From the NCBI GenBank assembly GCA_050953005.1, contig JBMNLV010000014.1:62001-126000 (forward strand): DNA of 64,000 nucleotides, given 5' to 3'. Shown here piece by piece: positions 45,543-54,716 of the stretch. Within the stretch, counting starts at the first letter, position 1, and every line of letters begins with the position of its first letter. Origin of the DNA: UBA6115 sp050953005. GTDB lineage: Bacteria; Bacillota; Clostridia; Christensenellales; Aristaeellaceae. The notes beneath the pieces are model-generated. The model did not search any database and was not told the DNA's origin. It saw only the letters and a list, made by a program, of their open reading frames with translations. The translations under genes and the position numbers were made by a program.

Positions 45543-46271
45543 ATGAAAGAGAAAATTGGATGCAAAGAAGATATCAACTGGGACAGAGTAAGTTTCTTCC
45601 TAAAGATAGGCATTATAGGAGCTTTTATGAACCTTGCAGGCGATCTGCTTGCAGGCTGGGGTGTTCGGGATACAAGCCTGACTGGGATAGAGGGGATGGT
45701 TTCTCCGTACCTTACAATGCCTGACAGCAGGATATTCTGGTCGGCCATGTTGGGACTCATTGGCGCACCTGTTTCTGTTATCGGCCATCTGGGCATCTAC
45801 AAACTGATCAGGCCTTATTCTCGGCAGTATTCTAAGTTGTTTGGCGTGGGTCTGCTGGGTCTTTTGGTTTTGGGCGGCCCCGGTGTTCACATGTCTTCCT
45901 TGGCTTCCGCCTTTTTTTATAAATACATCACAGCGGCCAATCCCGAAACTGCCCTGGCTGCTTCCATAAAATTTGTATGTTACTTTTCTTTTCCCCTTTA
46001 TATCGCTTTTTTTGTATTCTGGCTGATACAGACGTATGCGCATATCAGGGCAATCGCTGGAGCTTTCAGCTCTTATCCGCGTTGGTGCTGGGTATTTTCC
46101 ATACCGGTGGGGGGATTGCTTTTCAGCCTTGTTATCGTTTTTGGCAACCACGCAATGGTCAACGCCATCATGGTCGGCGCCCTTACTTTGGGGAATATTT
46201 GGACATTGGGCGGGCATTTGCTGATGCTGGGAAAGGCCAAAGAAAACTGGGAAACAACTCTATCTGACTAA
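45543..46271 (+). CDS. Polytopic membrane protein, DUF6796-like
   Basis: Membrane protein of 242 residues with seven or so helices (IGIIGAFMNLAGDLLAGWGV, WSAMLGLIGAPVSVIGHLGI, SIPVGGLLFSLVIVFGNHAM). The conserved N-terminal NLAGDLLAGWG with acidic Asp in a helix resembles the DUF6796 family. Function unknown. ATG 45543 follows GAGGATAGC. It lies 15 bp after the hydrolase and in the same direction as all neighbours. Confidence 0.62.
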   Translation: MKEKIGCKEDINWDRVSFFLKIGIIGAFMNLAGDLLAGWGVRDTSLTGIEGMVSPYLTMPDSRIFWSAMLGLIGAPVSVIGHLGIYKLIRPYSRQYSKLFGVGLLGLLVLGGPGVHMSSLASAFFYKYITAANPETALAASIKFVCYFSFPLYIAFFVFWLIQTYAHIRAIAGAFSSYPRWCWVFSIPVGGLLFSLVIVFGNHAMVNAIMVGALTLGNIWTLGGHLLMLGKAKENWETTLSD

Positions 46272-46315
46272 CGAACCAAGCCATTTAAAAATGCAGGAGA
46301 AGGGTGCGTGCTGAT

Positions 46316-47149
46316 ATGAAAAAAGTTACAATCGAAAAGAACACCGTTCAGGAAACACTGATCATTCCTTTGTATGGAAGAAAAATGTGTTCGGAAAAAT
46401 TCCCTGAACTCTATAGGGATGTTTACGCAGAGAAATTATGCGATAGGCTGGATTATGATTTTTCGGAATTAGAGAAAAAGAAAAACTCTTTCTTGTATGA
46501 ATTCGGCGCTCTCGAAGCGGCAATGCGTCAGTTGGATATGATATGGGAAATTAAAGACTATTTGGGGAAATATCCTAAAGCAACGATTGTTAATCTCGGC
46601 TGTGGCTTGGATGAAACAGGAAAGGCTTGCGATAATGGTTTGTGCACCATGGTCAATGTTGATTTTCCGGATGTTATATCTGTTCGCGAGCAATTAGTTG
46701 ACAAACATGAGCGAGAAACGAATATTCCATGCGACTTAAACGATTACTCTTGGATGGATCAAGTGGACGGTTCCAATGGGGTTATTTTCTTTGCTGCAGG
46801 TGTGTTTCATTATTTTAAACAGGATGAAGTAAAATCCCTGGTCTTGGAACTTTCAAAAAGATATCCGGGCGGATGCTTGGTTTTTGACAGTGTAGGAAAG
46901 CTTGGTTTAAAGCTGATGATGTCAAAAACTTTGAAAAACATGGGCATAAGCGATGTGAACGGTTATTTTTATGTAAATAATCCGCCCGAAAACTTGAACT
47001 GGTCAGAAAGCATAAAAGCCACCTCGAAAGGCTATATGTTGGGTTATTATGATATGAAAAGCCCTGGCGTTCATTTCTTGCACCGGTTGCTTGCAAGCAT
47101 CGGTGATAAGGCAATGAAAATGTCCATTAATCGAATGGATTTTGAATAG
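46316..47149 (+). CDS. Leucine carboxyl methyltransferase-family (PPM1/LCM-like) protein
   Basis: Protein of about 277 residues. ATG 46316 (MKKVTIEKNTVQETLIIPLY) or GTG 46304 follow AGGAGAAGGG. It has features of the LCM family: TLIIPLYGRKMCS, FGALEAAMRQLDM, then motif I TIVNLGCGLDETGKACD and VNVDFPDVI. Such proteins O-methylate carboxyl groups of small molecules or peptides in bacteria. It is the second methyltransferase of a different fold subclass in this cluster. Confidence 0.75.
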   Translation: MKKVTIEKNTVQETLIIPLYGRKMCSEKFPELYRDVYAEKLCDRLDYDFSELEKKKNSFLYEFGALEAAMRQLDMIWEIKDYLGKYPKATIVNLGCGLDETGKACDNGLCTMVNVDFPDVISVREQLVDKHERETNIPCDLNDYSWMDQVDGSNGVIFFAAGVFHYFKQDEVKSLVLELSKRYPGGCLVFDSVGKLGLKLMMSKTLKNMGISDVNGYFYVNNPPENLNWSESIKATSKGYMLGYYDMKSPGVHFLHRLLASIGDKAMKMSINRMDFE

Positions 47150-47293
47150 AAATCAGGTAACAAAATTGACACGGAGGCGAGGGCGAAAAGCTGGCTTCTG
47201 CTGTCATTCTTACCACCTTTGTGAAGAAATAAAGCTACCCACATATGAAGCGTTAAAAAAGATCTAAAGACTTGAGGTAAAAGAGGAAAAAGC

Positions 47294-48166
47294 GTGTCAA
47301 AAAAAGCCACCAAACTGCAAAAGAAAGTCATGAGCAGGATGTTTAGAGGCAAGGGGATTTTTAAGCCTTTGAATACCGGGTTGATAGATGAACATGTGGC
47401 TTCCCTTAGGGAATGGGTTGCCAATATTTTCTTTTATACAAAAAATGGGAATACCATCATGATTGATGCCGGCTACAATTATGACCGGCTGGAAGAAAAA
47501 ATGTCGTGGCTAAATCTGAATCCCAAAGAAATTTGCCATATTTTAATCACACATCAAGATACTGACCACATGGGAGCAGTGGAAAGAGATAGTGCGCTTT
47601 TATTTAAACATGCAACGCTCTACCTTGGTGAAATAGAAAACAGATACCTTACAGGCGAGGTGCGCAGAAAAGTTTTCCGGGGTTTGTACAAGCTTCCCAA
47701 AGTAAAAACAGACAACAAGAAAGTACTTTTGAAAGACGGTCAGGTTTTCTACATAGATGATATCAAAGTGGAGTGCATGCTTGTTCCCGGACATACATGG
47801 GGGCATATGGTCTACTTAGTTGATGACAGGTATCTGTTTACGGGCGATACAATCTGGTTTGGAGCAGATGGCGGCTATAGTTTTTTAAGTACTCTGGCTG
47901 AAGATAACAAGCTATCGGTACAATCCCTTGCCCGGCTAAAAAGAATCATAAAGGGAAAACAGAAGAATATAAAAGTCATAACGGGTCATACGGGATACAC
48001 TGACGATTTGGACTTTGCTTTCGCTCACGTAGACAAGGTTTGTTCACCCTTTTTTCGAAAAGCTTATAATCCCTTTGCGCCCTATGACGGCTACGATGAA
48101 TCTGACGACACAAGAGAAGAATGCAGGAAAAGCCAATTGAAACATGCAAAGGAAGCATCGGTGTGA
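47294..48166 (+). CDS. Metallo-beta-lactamase-fold hydrolase
   Basis: Protein of 290 residues starting GTG 47294 behind GAGGTAAAAGAGG. The metal-binding motif is THQDTDHMG (H-x-D-x-D-H form rather than H-x-H-x-D-H), with further ligands in PGHTWGHMVY, LFTGDTIWFG and ITGHTGYTD. Family members include lactonases and glyoxalases. It overlaps the next hydrolase gene by 46 bases. The 145-bp gap upstream holds no clear promoter. Confidence 0.82.
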   Translation: MSKKATKLQKKVMSRMFRGKGIFKPLNTGLIDEHVASLREWVANIFFYTKNGNTIMIDAGYNYDRLEEKMSWLNLNPKEICHILITHQDTDHMGAVERDSALLFKHATLYLGEIENRYLTGEVRRKVFRGLYKLPKVKTDNKKVLLKDGQVFYIDDIKVECMLVPGHTWGHMVYLVDDRYLFTGDTIWFGADGGYSFLSTLAEDNKLSVQSLARLKRIIKGKQKNIKVITGHTGYTDDLDFAFAHVDKVCSPFFRKAYNPFAPYDGYDESDDTREECRKSQLKHAKEASV

Positions 48167-48936
48167 AAGTATACGAATTTGGTGAAGGCAACAAAGAAAC
48201 CTTGCTGATGTTTCAATGTGCTGCCGAACCTTGGTGGGTATTTAACCCTTCGGCAAAAGCAATTTCGAAAGATTTTCGTGTTTTTCTTTTTATCTCTGAT
48301 GGACATGATGAAATGGGAACGGACTTTGTTTCGATAGAAAAGAATGTCGAGCAGGCCGTCTCCTATCTGCATGGGAAAGGCGTTCGGGCTTTGGATATGG
48401 CATATGGTGTTTCTATGGGCGGGGCAAGTGTCATGTATATGCTGGCACACCAAGCAATGCCGGTAAAGAAAGCCATCGTCGATGCAGGTATCACGCCGTA
48501 TTCCTATCCGAAATATGTGTGCCGAATGATTGCCGTAAAGGATTACTTGTTGCTCAGAATCGCTTTCAAATCGTTAAGGCTGATGAAAATGCTGATGCCT
48601 CCTGAGCGCTGGACACCTGAAGGGGAAGATCCGCAAGAACATTATCAAAAGTTGTTTGAATTTGGGAAACATCATTATTCAGGTAAAACGATCTACAATG
48701 TTTTTTGGTCGGCTAATAATTATCCCATGCCTGACCCTGTACCCGCATCGGATACGGAGATGGAATACTGGTATGGAGAAGAAGAAAAAAGAGCAAGGAA
48801 AAACAACCTCGCCTACGCAAAGAAAGCATTTCCACAGATCATTCCAAAAGAATTTAAGGGATTGCAGCATGCGGAGCTTGTGATGATGTTTCCGGAACGC
48901 TTTCATCAAGAGGTTTTGAGATTTTGGAATGCGTGA
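48121..48936 (+). CDS. Alpha/beta hydrolase
   Basis: Hydrolase of 271 residues with the nucleophile elbow MAYGVSMGGASVMYM (Ser in GVSMGG) and His near the end in FPERFHQEV. The 46-base overlap with the preceding metallo-hydrolase gene suggests tight coupling; a slightly later start cannot be excluded, but no site favours it. Substrate unknown. Confidence 0.75.
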   Translation: MQEKPIETCKGSIGVKVYEFGEGNKETLLMFQCAAEPWWVFNPSAKAISKDFRVFLFISDGHDEMGTDFVSIEKNVEQAVSYLHGKGVRALDMAYGVSMGGASVMYMLAHQAMPVKKAIVDAGITPYSYPKYVCRMIAVKDYLLLRIAFKSLRLMKMLMPPERWTPEGEDPQEHYQKLFEFGKHHYSGKTIYNVFWSANNYPMPDPVPASDTEMEYWYGEEEKRARKNNLAYAKKAFPQIIPKEFKGLQHAELVMMFPERFHQEVLRFWNA

Positions 48937-48972
48937 AAATTCCAATGCACCAGTTTTTATTCGGAGGGAAAT

Positions 48973-49653
48973 ATGGAACGAAAAGAGAGAATTCGCAGTG
49001 CATACCGGCTTACCGGCAGCAACAGCTTTTATGACGGCATGGTCACATGCTCCACATTGATGGGCAAGGCAGTTTCCAGGCTGGTTTGGGACATGAATGC
49101 TAAGGACAGTGCAGAATACCAGGCACAGGCCCTTTCCGGTATCCCTGAGGGCTTTTCAGGAAGTTTGCTGGAAGTTCCCGTGGGAACAGGCGTACTGACC
49201 ATTCCTGTCTATCAAACCATGCCGAAAGCCCGGATTACCTGCTTGGACTACTCGCCGGATATGATGGCGCAGGCGCAGGAAAAAGCGGAGCGAATGGAAC
49301 TTGAAAATGTTGCTTTCCAACAGGGAGATGTTGGCGCGTTGCCCTTTGAGGATGGCAGTTTTGATGTTGTTCTGTCGCTCAATGGGTTTCATGCCTTCCC
49401 CAACAAAGGAGCGGCATATCGGGAGACCTTTCGGGTGCTGAAAAGCGGCGGCGTGTTTTGCGGTTGCTTTTATGTGACGGGCCGCTGTAAACGGACGGAT
49501 TGGTTTATCCGCCATCTTTATCAGCCGCTGAAATTCTTCACCCCTCCCTATGAAACCATGGACAGCCTGCATACACGGCTTAACAGCATGTACAGCCAGG
49601 TGGAGCTAAACCATGTTAAGGCCATTGCCTGGTTTGTGTGCCGAAAAGAATGA
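48973..49653 (+). CDS. Class I SAM-dependent methyltransferase
   Basis: Methyltransferase of 226 residues; ATG 48973 follows GGAGGG. Motif I is SLLEVPVGTGVLTIPVY, acidic residue in ITCLDYSPDMM, then FQQGDVGALPFEDGSFDVVL and motif IV SLNGFHAFPNK. UbiE-like. It closes the methyltransferase/hydrolase cluster. A run of about 170 bp without features separates it from the copper ATPase remnant. Confidence 0.82.
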   Translation: MERKERIRSAYRLTGSNSFYDGMVTCSTLMGKAVSRLVWDMNAKDSAEYQAQALSGIPEGFSGSLLEVPVGTGVLTIPVYQTMPKARITCLDYSPDMMAQAQEKAERMELENVAFQQGDVGALPFEDGSFDVVLSLNGFHAFPNKGAAYRETFRVLKSGGVFCGCFYVTGRCKRTDWFIRHLYQPLKFFTPPYETMDSLHTRLNSMYSQVELNHVKAIAWFVCRKE

Positions 49654-49827
49654 TTTTTATAAAATATTTCCGTTCAAAGTGACATTGTTTGATGGAAAAA
49701 TTATTCCAGTATTGTCACGCTGCAGGGTTTACCGCAGGATGATTCATTTACGAGCAGCAGTCAAAAAGTTGCTTGAAAACTTACAGAGAATGACTAAATA
49801 TCCAACCATATCATGCAGGAAGGTTCC

Positions 49828-50786
49828 ATGAAACAACAAACTTTTCAAGTAATCGGTCTGGCTTGCGCTGCCTGCGCCGCTCGGCTGGAAAGAGTGATTT
49901 CCCACTTGCCGGGTGTAGAAAGCGCCAGCGTAAACCTGGCCACAGAAAAACTAACGGTACAATATAACAGCAACTCTGTTACGGAGGAAACCATCCGGCA
50001 GGCGGTAGAAAAGGCAGGCTTTCAGTTGGCTTTTGAGCCAGAAAACCAACGGGCTTCTATCCCCATTGCAGGAATGACCTGTGCTGCCTGCTCCAGCAGG
50101 GTAGAAAAAGCGCTTTCCGGCATGCCGGGAGTCGCTTCTGCTGCTGTCAACCTGGCGACGGAAACCGCTTCAATTACCTATTGTCCTGATGCTGTCCGTT
50201 TGCGGGAAATCCGGCAAAAAATCCGGGATTTGGGCTATGAGCCCCTGGAAAAACGTCAGGCCTCTGCTATAGAAAAAACCAGAGAGCAAAAACAAAAAAA
50301 ATCAGCGCCATGTGGAGACGCTTTATCATAGCGGCTGTTTTTGCTGTTCCGCTTCTTTACTTGGCCATGGGTCCCATGGTGGGGCTTCCAGTTCCAGGCT
50401 TTATAGACCCATCCCTGCATCCCCTGGCCTTTGCTTTGACGCAATTGGCACTGACGCTGCCCATTGTCTTTGTTGGCCGCAGGTTTTACTCCTCTGGCAT
50501 AAAAGCGCTTGTTGCGGGAGGGCCAAATATGGACTCCCTGATTGCCATTGGTACAGGCGCTGCCATGCTATACAGCCTGTATGGCATCTGGCGTATTTGC
50601 TCTGGCGACCAGCAGGGTGTCCACGCCCTGTATTTTGAATCTGCCGGGGTCATCCTCACCTTGATCATGTTGGGCAAAACCTTGGAAAATGTGTCCAAGG
50701 GCCGTACCGGTGAGGCAGTGCGCAAACTTATGGATGGGCAGGAAGATCGTTGCGGACGGCGCAAGCGGCTGTGTAAAGGAATGTGA
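49828..50786 (+). pseudogene. Copper-type P1B ATPase, N-terminal part only, with A8 frameshift
   Basis: ATG 49828 follows GGAAGG. Two heavy-metal-associated domains are read first: GLACAACAARLERV and GMTCAACSSRVEKAL, each with CAAC. The frame then ends at TAG 50331, but the -1 frame continues as the membrane part of CopA (MWRRFIIAAVFAVPLLYLAM, GGPNMDSLIAIGTGAAMLYS, YFESAGVILTLIMLGKTLEN). The switch is at A8 (50294-50301), reading A-AAA-AAA in phase. After GRTGEAVRKLMD the gene breaks off near 50740; CPC, DKTG and ATP domains are lost. The remnant cannot transport copper but could still yield a two-HMA chaperone-like product. Confidence 0.8.
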
Positions 50787-50876
50787 AAAGCATAATTTGC
50801 CTTTTTCAGCAAACTTTAATTATACCATATATCGTTCGTTTTCTATTGCTTCTATGAGCATCTCTTCCCATGGCTT

Positions 50877-50910
50877 GACAAAGTCCCAACTCCTGCGCTG
50901 GGACTTTGTC
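50877..50910 (+). terminator. Hairpin after the copper ATPase remnant
   Basis: GACAAAGTCCCA (50877-50888) and TGGGACTTTGTC (50899-50910) form a 12-bp stem with a 10-nt loop. The T-rich stretch is offset by 10 bp (TATTTATATTTTTT), so terminator function is only likely. Confidence 0.5.
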
Positions 50911-50949
50911 GACAGTCTGTATTTATATTTTTTGATGCCTGATTAAGGG

Positions 50950-52336
50950 ATGCAGATTTGGGTCTGAATAATTCTTTTTAAAGGGGGCTCGCGTTTCGCG
51001 AGGGCCTTATATGTATTTTATTACGTTCTGCGGATTTTTATCCAATTATCTTTTCGCTGATGACAGCGTTTGTTTTATGATCAGCTGACATAGGTCGCTT
51101 TAATGTAATTTATGGTCTAATTTAGACCGCTTACAAGGGCGGCCAAAACACCCACCCTCTTAGCGATGCGACAAAATAAACTTTCTCAAAATGAAACACC
51201 CAGACCCATTACAATGCCATTCTTGTCACAACGTCAGAATGTTCCATTTGGGCAGATTATATATTTTTCAGTAACTACAATAGATACCTGCTCGTTCACT
51301 GCAGGGATGACACTTGTCCTCTGTATAGCTATCCCGGAAGCCTTACCGATGTGTCCTGCGATCCCATGAATTTCGAGGTCACAAAGTCGGATTATTTGTT
51401 CCGGAATACGCTAAGAAGAAAATAACAGAGGCAGACGACCGCCAAACGAAATGCGGATTCTGGCAACCAGAATGTTCTAAATCTATGAGCAAATTGTAAA
51501 CATTGCACCAACTTGTCACATTTGATATCATTCCGTACCATAATATGCATTACTTTTCCGATAATCCAGAATCGCTTGTCGATTAAGATCAGATAGAGGG
51601 GTCTATAAGAACCAGACGGTCGAGTGCCTTTAGGCAATCGGCCGGATGGTTCGGGGTTGAACGCAAGTTGCACAAGCTGATAGCAACCGCTCCGCTGTAG
51701 CCCCAAAGCGAAAGCGGAAGCGGTTGCGGATTGAAGACAAGGCGTGGAGAGCTCATGAAGAGTCTCTCCGCGCCGCTCCGGCAGGCCGCCCAGTTGACCA
51801 AATTTATTTTAAGGAACGGGAGACGATGTTACAAGCCATTCCGTTCCGCGCCGCCCTCCAAAGCGGCGAAAAGAACGGATGTGGCGGTTAGGAAAAAAGA
51901 AAGCTTGTGAATATCTCAGGCTTTAACTTATCTGGATCGTTGAGAGCAAGATGAACTTCCCCGGTTCATCTTGCTCTCAAGCAAACATTGACTTTTTAGC
52001 ATATATACATATCCACTGCGGGAAGGAGCGCAGCGCCGCGGTCTCCCTTCGGAGGGACCTTTTTATTGCTGAAATTTATGAAAACAATGGCTATCTGATC
52101 CAAAGACTGCAAACAGGATCAACCTCCTCCAACTCCCCGGCGCAGGGCCGGCGCTCAAAGCTCCCTTCAAACCGGCGCGTCACCAGCCGGTTGCGCAAAG
52201 AATCGACAGAGAGATAGAAGGGGCCTCTCTTTGAACAGCGGCATATAAGCCGCCCATATAGCAAGCGCGGCGTTCTGACAGCCGCGCTTTTGCGTTTCCG
52301 GGTGTCAGAAAAAATATAATGAAAGGAGATTCTCAA
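50950..52336. other. Gene-poor stretch with strong hairpins
   Basis: No reading frame here has a family match or good start. Structures seen: GCAACCGCTCCGCT (51683-51696) facing AGCGGAAGCGGTTGC (51713-51727) and a 17-bp perfect stem TTGAGAGCAAGATGAAC (51940-51956) with its complement at 51964-51980. The G+C-rich 51600-51900 part differs from its flanks. It could contain an origin, oriT or structured RNA of the mobile element that follows. Confidence 0.5.
51940..51980. repeat. Perfect 17-bp inverted repeat
   Basis: Left arm TTGAGAGCAAGATGAAC, 7-nt loop TTCCCCG, exact complementary right arm. No T-tract follows on the plus strand; it may be a protein-binding palindrome or a processed RNA stem. 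Confidence 0.8.
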
Positions 52337-52366
52337 ATGAAAAACAAAAAAATCACAGGACATTAG
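52337..52366 (+). CDS. Nine-codon mini-ORF in frame with the ATPase gene
   Basis: MKNKKITGH followed by TAG, with a very good ribosome site (GAAAGGAGATTCTCAA). Its TAG directly abuts the ATG of the Walker-A ATPase gene, in the same frame. Either it is a leader peptide that couples translation, or the original gene began here and acquired an amber codon. Confidence 0.55.
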   Translation: MKNKKITGH

Positions 52367-53644
52367 ATGCCGCATATCAAGATATGGGACAGCCTGATGG
52401 GAAGCGGCAAGACCACCAGGGCAATCAAGGAAATCGAGCAGAATCCGGAACAGAATCACATCGTCCTTGTCAAATACCTGGATGAGGCGGAACGGATCAT
52501 CAGGGCATGCCCTCGGGCAGAATTCCATCAGCCGGATGCTTCGAAATATGGGAGCAAGCAAGCTCACTTCCACGAATTGCTGCGGGACGGCAAAAACATC
52601 GTCACGACGCATCAGCTGTTTAAAGACCTGTCAATTACCAAAAATGAACACAAGCTGATATCTGAATATGGCTACAAGCTCTATATGGATGAAACAATCG
52701 AGGTGATTGAACCCCTGAATATCAGTTCGCACGACAGAAAGGAGATCATGGAAAGATACGCTGAGGCCGGCGGTGACGGACTCGTCAAGTGGACAGACAA
52801 GGACTATACGGGAAACCATGACAGCATCAAACGGCAGATAGAAAACAAAGCCATCTATTTATACCGGGACAAAACATTCCTCTGGCTGTTCCCCATTGAA
52901 CTGATCACATCCTTCCGTGAGATCACCGTGATGACCTTTCTGTTTGAAGGCAGCCATATGAGGGCATACCTTGATTTGCATGGGCTGGGTTACGAGTACT
53001 GGCATATTCAAGACCATGAACTGGTCAAAGGCAAACAGGACTTGAGGCCGGAGCTGCCAGGGATCCGCGGCTTGATTGACATCTGCGAAGGAAACTTGAA
53101 CGATATTGGCGATCACAGAACCGCCCTGTCGTCCACATGGCACAAAAATAACAAACAAAAGGTAAGGACACTGGAACTCAATGCCCGAAACTACTTTGAG
53201 AGAAAACGCGGCGCAAAGGCAGAGGAATCGCAATGGACTACATTCAAATCCGCGCAACGAAGGACGGATAAACCGCCATCTCTCTGCGGAAAGCATTATG
53301 TGTCATCCTTTGTGCCGCTGAACGCGGTTTCAACAAATGACCATGACAGGAGATTACACCTCGCGTACCTGGTGAATGTGTTTGAACATCCGAGTATCAC
53401 TATGTGGTTCCGTGATCAGGGAATTACACTGAACGAAGATCTTTATGCCCTGTCTCAAATGCTTCAGTGGATCTGGCGCAGCGCTATCCGCAGAGGTGAG
53501 AGTATCAGCATCTACGTGCCGTCCAGAAGAATGCGGCAGTTGCTGATTGACTTTCTCGAGCAGAAGCCCCTGGACATTCCGCCTCACGTTGCGGATAAGG
53601 CTGACCCTGTGGGAAAATCGTTCCCACAACTCCCAAAAAGGTGA
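52367..53644 (+). CDS. Walker-A ATPase/helicase-like protein of a mobile element
   Basis: Protein of 425 residues. Walker A is DSLMGSGKTTRAIKEI (residues 6-21), Walker B-like LYMDETIEVIEP, and there is an SF2-like start VLVKYLDEAERI and THQLFKDLS (motif Ia/Ib-like). The C-terminal half is rich in charged and aromatic residues and lacks obvious helicase motif VI. It resembles phage or plasmid replication helicases of the DEAD/DEAH superfamily, but I cannot name a family. There is no ribosome site directly before its ATG; translation depends on the mini-ORF upstream. Confidence 0.6.
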   Translation: MPHIKIWDSLMGSGKTTRAIKEIEQNPEQNHIVLVKYLDEAERIIRACPRAEFHQPDASKYGSKQAHFHELLRDGKNIVTTHQLFKDLSITKNEHKLISEYGYKLYMDETIEVIEPLNISSHDRKEIMERYAEAGGDGLVKWTDKDYTGNHDSIKRQIENKAIYLYRDKTFLWLFPIELITSFREITVMTFLFEGSHMRAYLDLHGLGYEYWHIQDHELVKGKQDLRPELPGIRGLIDICEGNLNDIGDHRTALSSTWHKNNKQKVRTLELNARNYFERKRGAKAEESQWTTFKSAQRRTDKPPSLCGKHYVSSFVPLNAVSTNDHDRRLHLAYLVNVFEHPSITMWFRDQGITLNEDLYALSQMLQWIWRSAIRRGESISIYVPSRRMRQLLIDFLEQKPLDIPPHVADKADPVGKSFPQLPKR

Positions 53645-53711
53645 GTTAAATCAATGGGTTTCAGGGGTGTTTCCTAAAATAAAAAGATCAAAAAGATCAT
53701 CATTTTCTACC

Positions 53712-53747
53712 GGCACACCGCCGCCTTGTTTGAGGCGGCGGCGTGCC
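53712..53747. terminator. Strong G+C-rich hairpin downstream of the ATPase gene
   Basis: GGCACACCGCCGCCT (53712-53726) pairs with AGGCGGCGGCGTGCC (53733-53747), one imperfect pair in 15. No T-tract follows. It is the only structure seen in the 356 bp between the ATPase and resolvase genes; the remainder shows no gene. Confidence 0.55.
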
Positions 53748-54000
53748 CATATCCTCTTGGTGCGCGGTTTAGCAACTCGCTCAATTTCTCAAGTTGAAAA
53801 TATCAACAGAAACTTGACAGTTCGCAATTTCAACTCTGACGGAAAACCCGGTATTCATCAGGATAATCCGGATTTCCTTCACGCGCAAAACGCAACTATT
53901 TACTGCAATTTAACTACAAAAACTCTGCTATTCACGCGTAAAGGGCGCTTAAACGGAGCAATTCCGCGCTTTCAAGATGATACTCTGGCGGCAACGCAGT

Positions 54001-54558
54001 TCATTGCCTGTGCCGGCGCTCAGCAATCCGCCTGCTGATGGTACTGACGCTGACGCCGGACGCCCTGGCCGCGTCGTTCAGCGACACGCCCTTGTCCACA
54101 AGCTTCAAGGCCTGCTTCACCTGCTCGGCGTTGGCCCGTGGCCTGCCGCCCACCCTGCCCCTTGCTTTGGCGGCCTTCAAGCCTTGCTGGGTTCGCTCTG
54201 AAATCAGGTCGCGCTCAAACTGGGACAAGGCTGAAAGCATGGTAAGCATCATCTTGCCGGTCGCGGTTGTTGTGTCCAGGTTCTCCTTCAGGCTGACCAA
54301 ATGCATCTGCATCTCCTGCAGGGTATCCACCAGGCTCAACAGGTCTTTGGTGCTCCTGGACAGGCGGCTGAAGCTGTCCACGACAACCGTGTCGCGCGCC
54401 CGCAGATTCCTGAGCATTTCCTGAAGCGCCGGCCTGTCCGGCTTTGTTCCCGTCATCTTCTCCGTATAAAGCTTGTCAAAGCCCGCGGCTTTCAAGTTGT
54501 CTATCTGTCTGTCCAGTTTCTGTTCCGTGGTGCTGACTCTGGCGTACGCGATTCTCAT
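54001..54558 (-). CDS. Serine recombinase (Tn3-resolvase type)
   Basis: Resolvase/invertase of 185 residues: MRIAYARVSTTEQKLDRQID with catalytic Ser9 in ARVST, then DSFSRLSRSTKDLLSLVDTL, GKMMLTMLSALSQFERDLIS and the C-terminal HTH ALKLVDKGVSLNDAARASGV. ATG 54558 is preceded by AAAGGAGGA. It catalyses site-specific recombination at a res-type site, perhaps in the adjacent 54559-54716 gap. Intact by eye. Confidence 0.92.
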   Translation of the reverse strand: MRIAYARVSTTEQKLDRQIDNLKAAGFDKLYTEKMTGTKPDRPALQEMLRNLRARDTVVVDSFSRLSRSTKDLLSLVDTLQEMQMHLVSLKENLDTTTATGKMMLTMLSALSQFERDLISERTQQGLKAAKARGRVGGRPRANAEQVKQALKLVDKGVSLNDAARASGVSVSTISRRIAERRHRQ

Positions 54559-54716
54559 TTATCCTCCTTTCGCGGTATGAATGCCCAATAAGGGTGGATA
54601 TTGACGGTTTGATTTTGATATGGGTTTTGATAGCGGTTTTCAGCGAAAATGACGCGATATTCAGCTCAATGTCCCGATGGTCATAAACCTTCGTTTATGA
54701 AATCCTATTTGCCTGT

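Noticed and set aside
50689..50946. 85-codon frame overlapping the end of the copper ATPase remnant
   Set aside because: No ribosome site, low-complexity tail, and it covers the truncation point and a hairpin; a chance frame.
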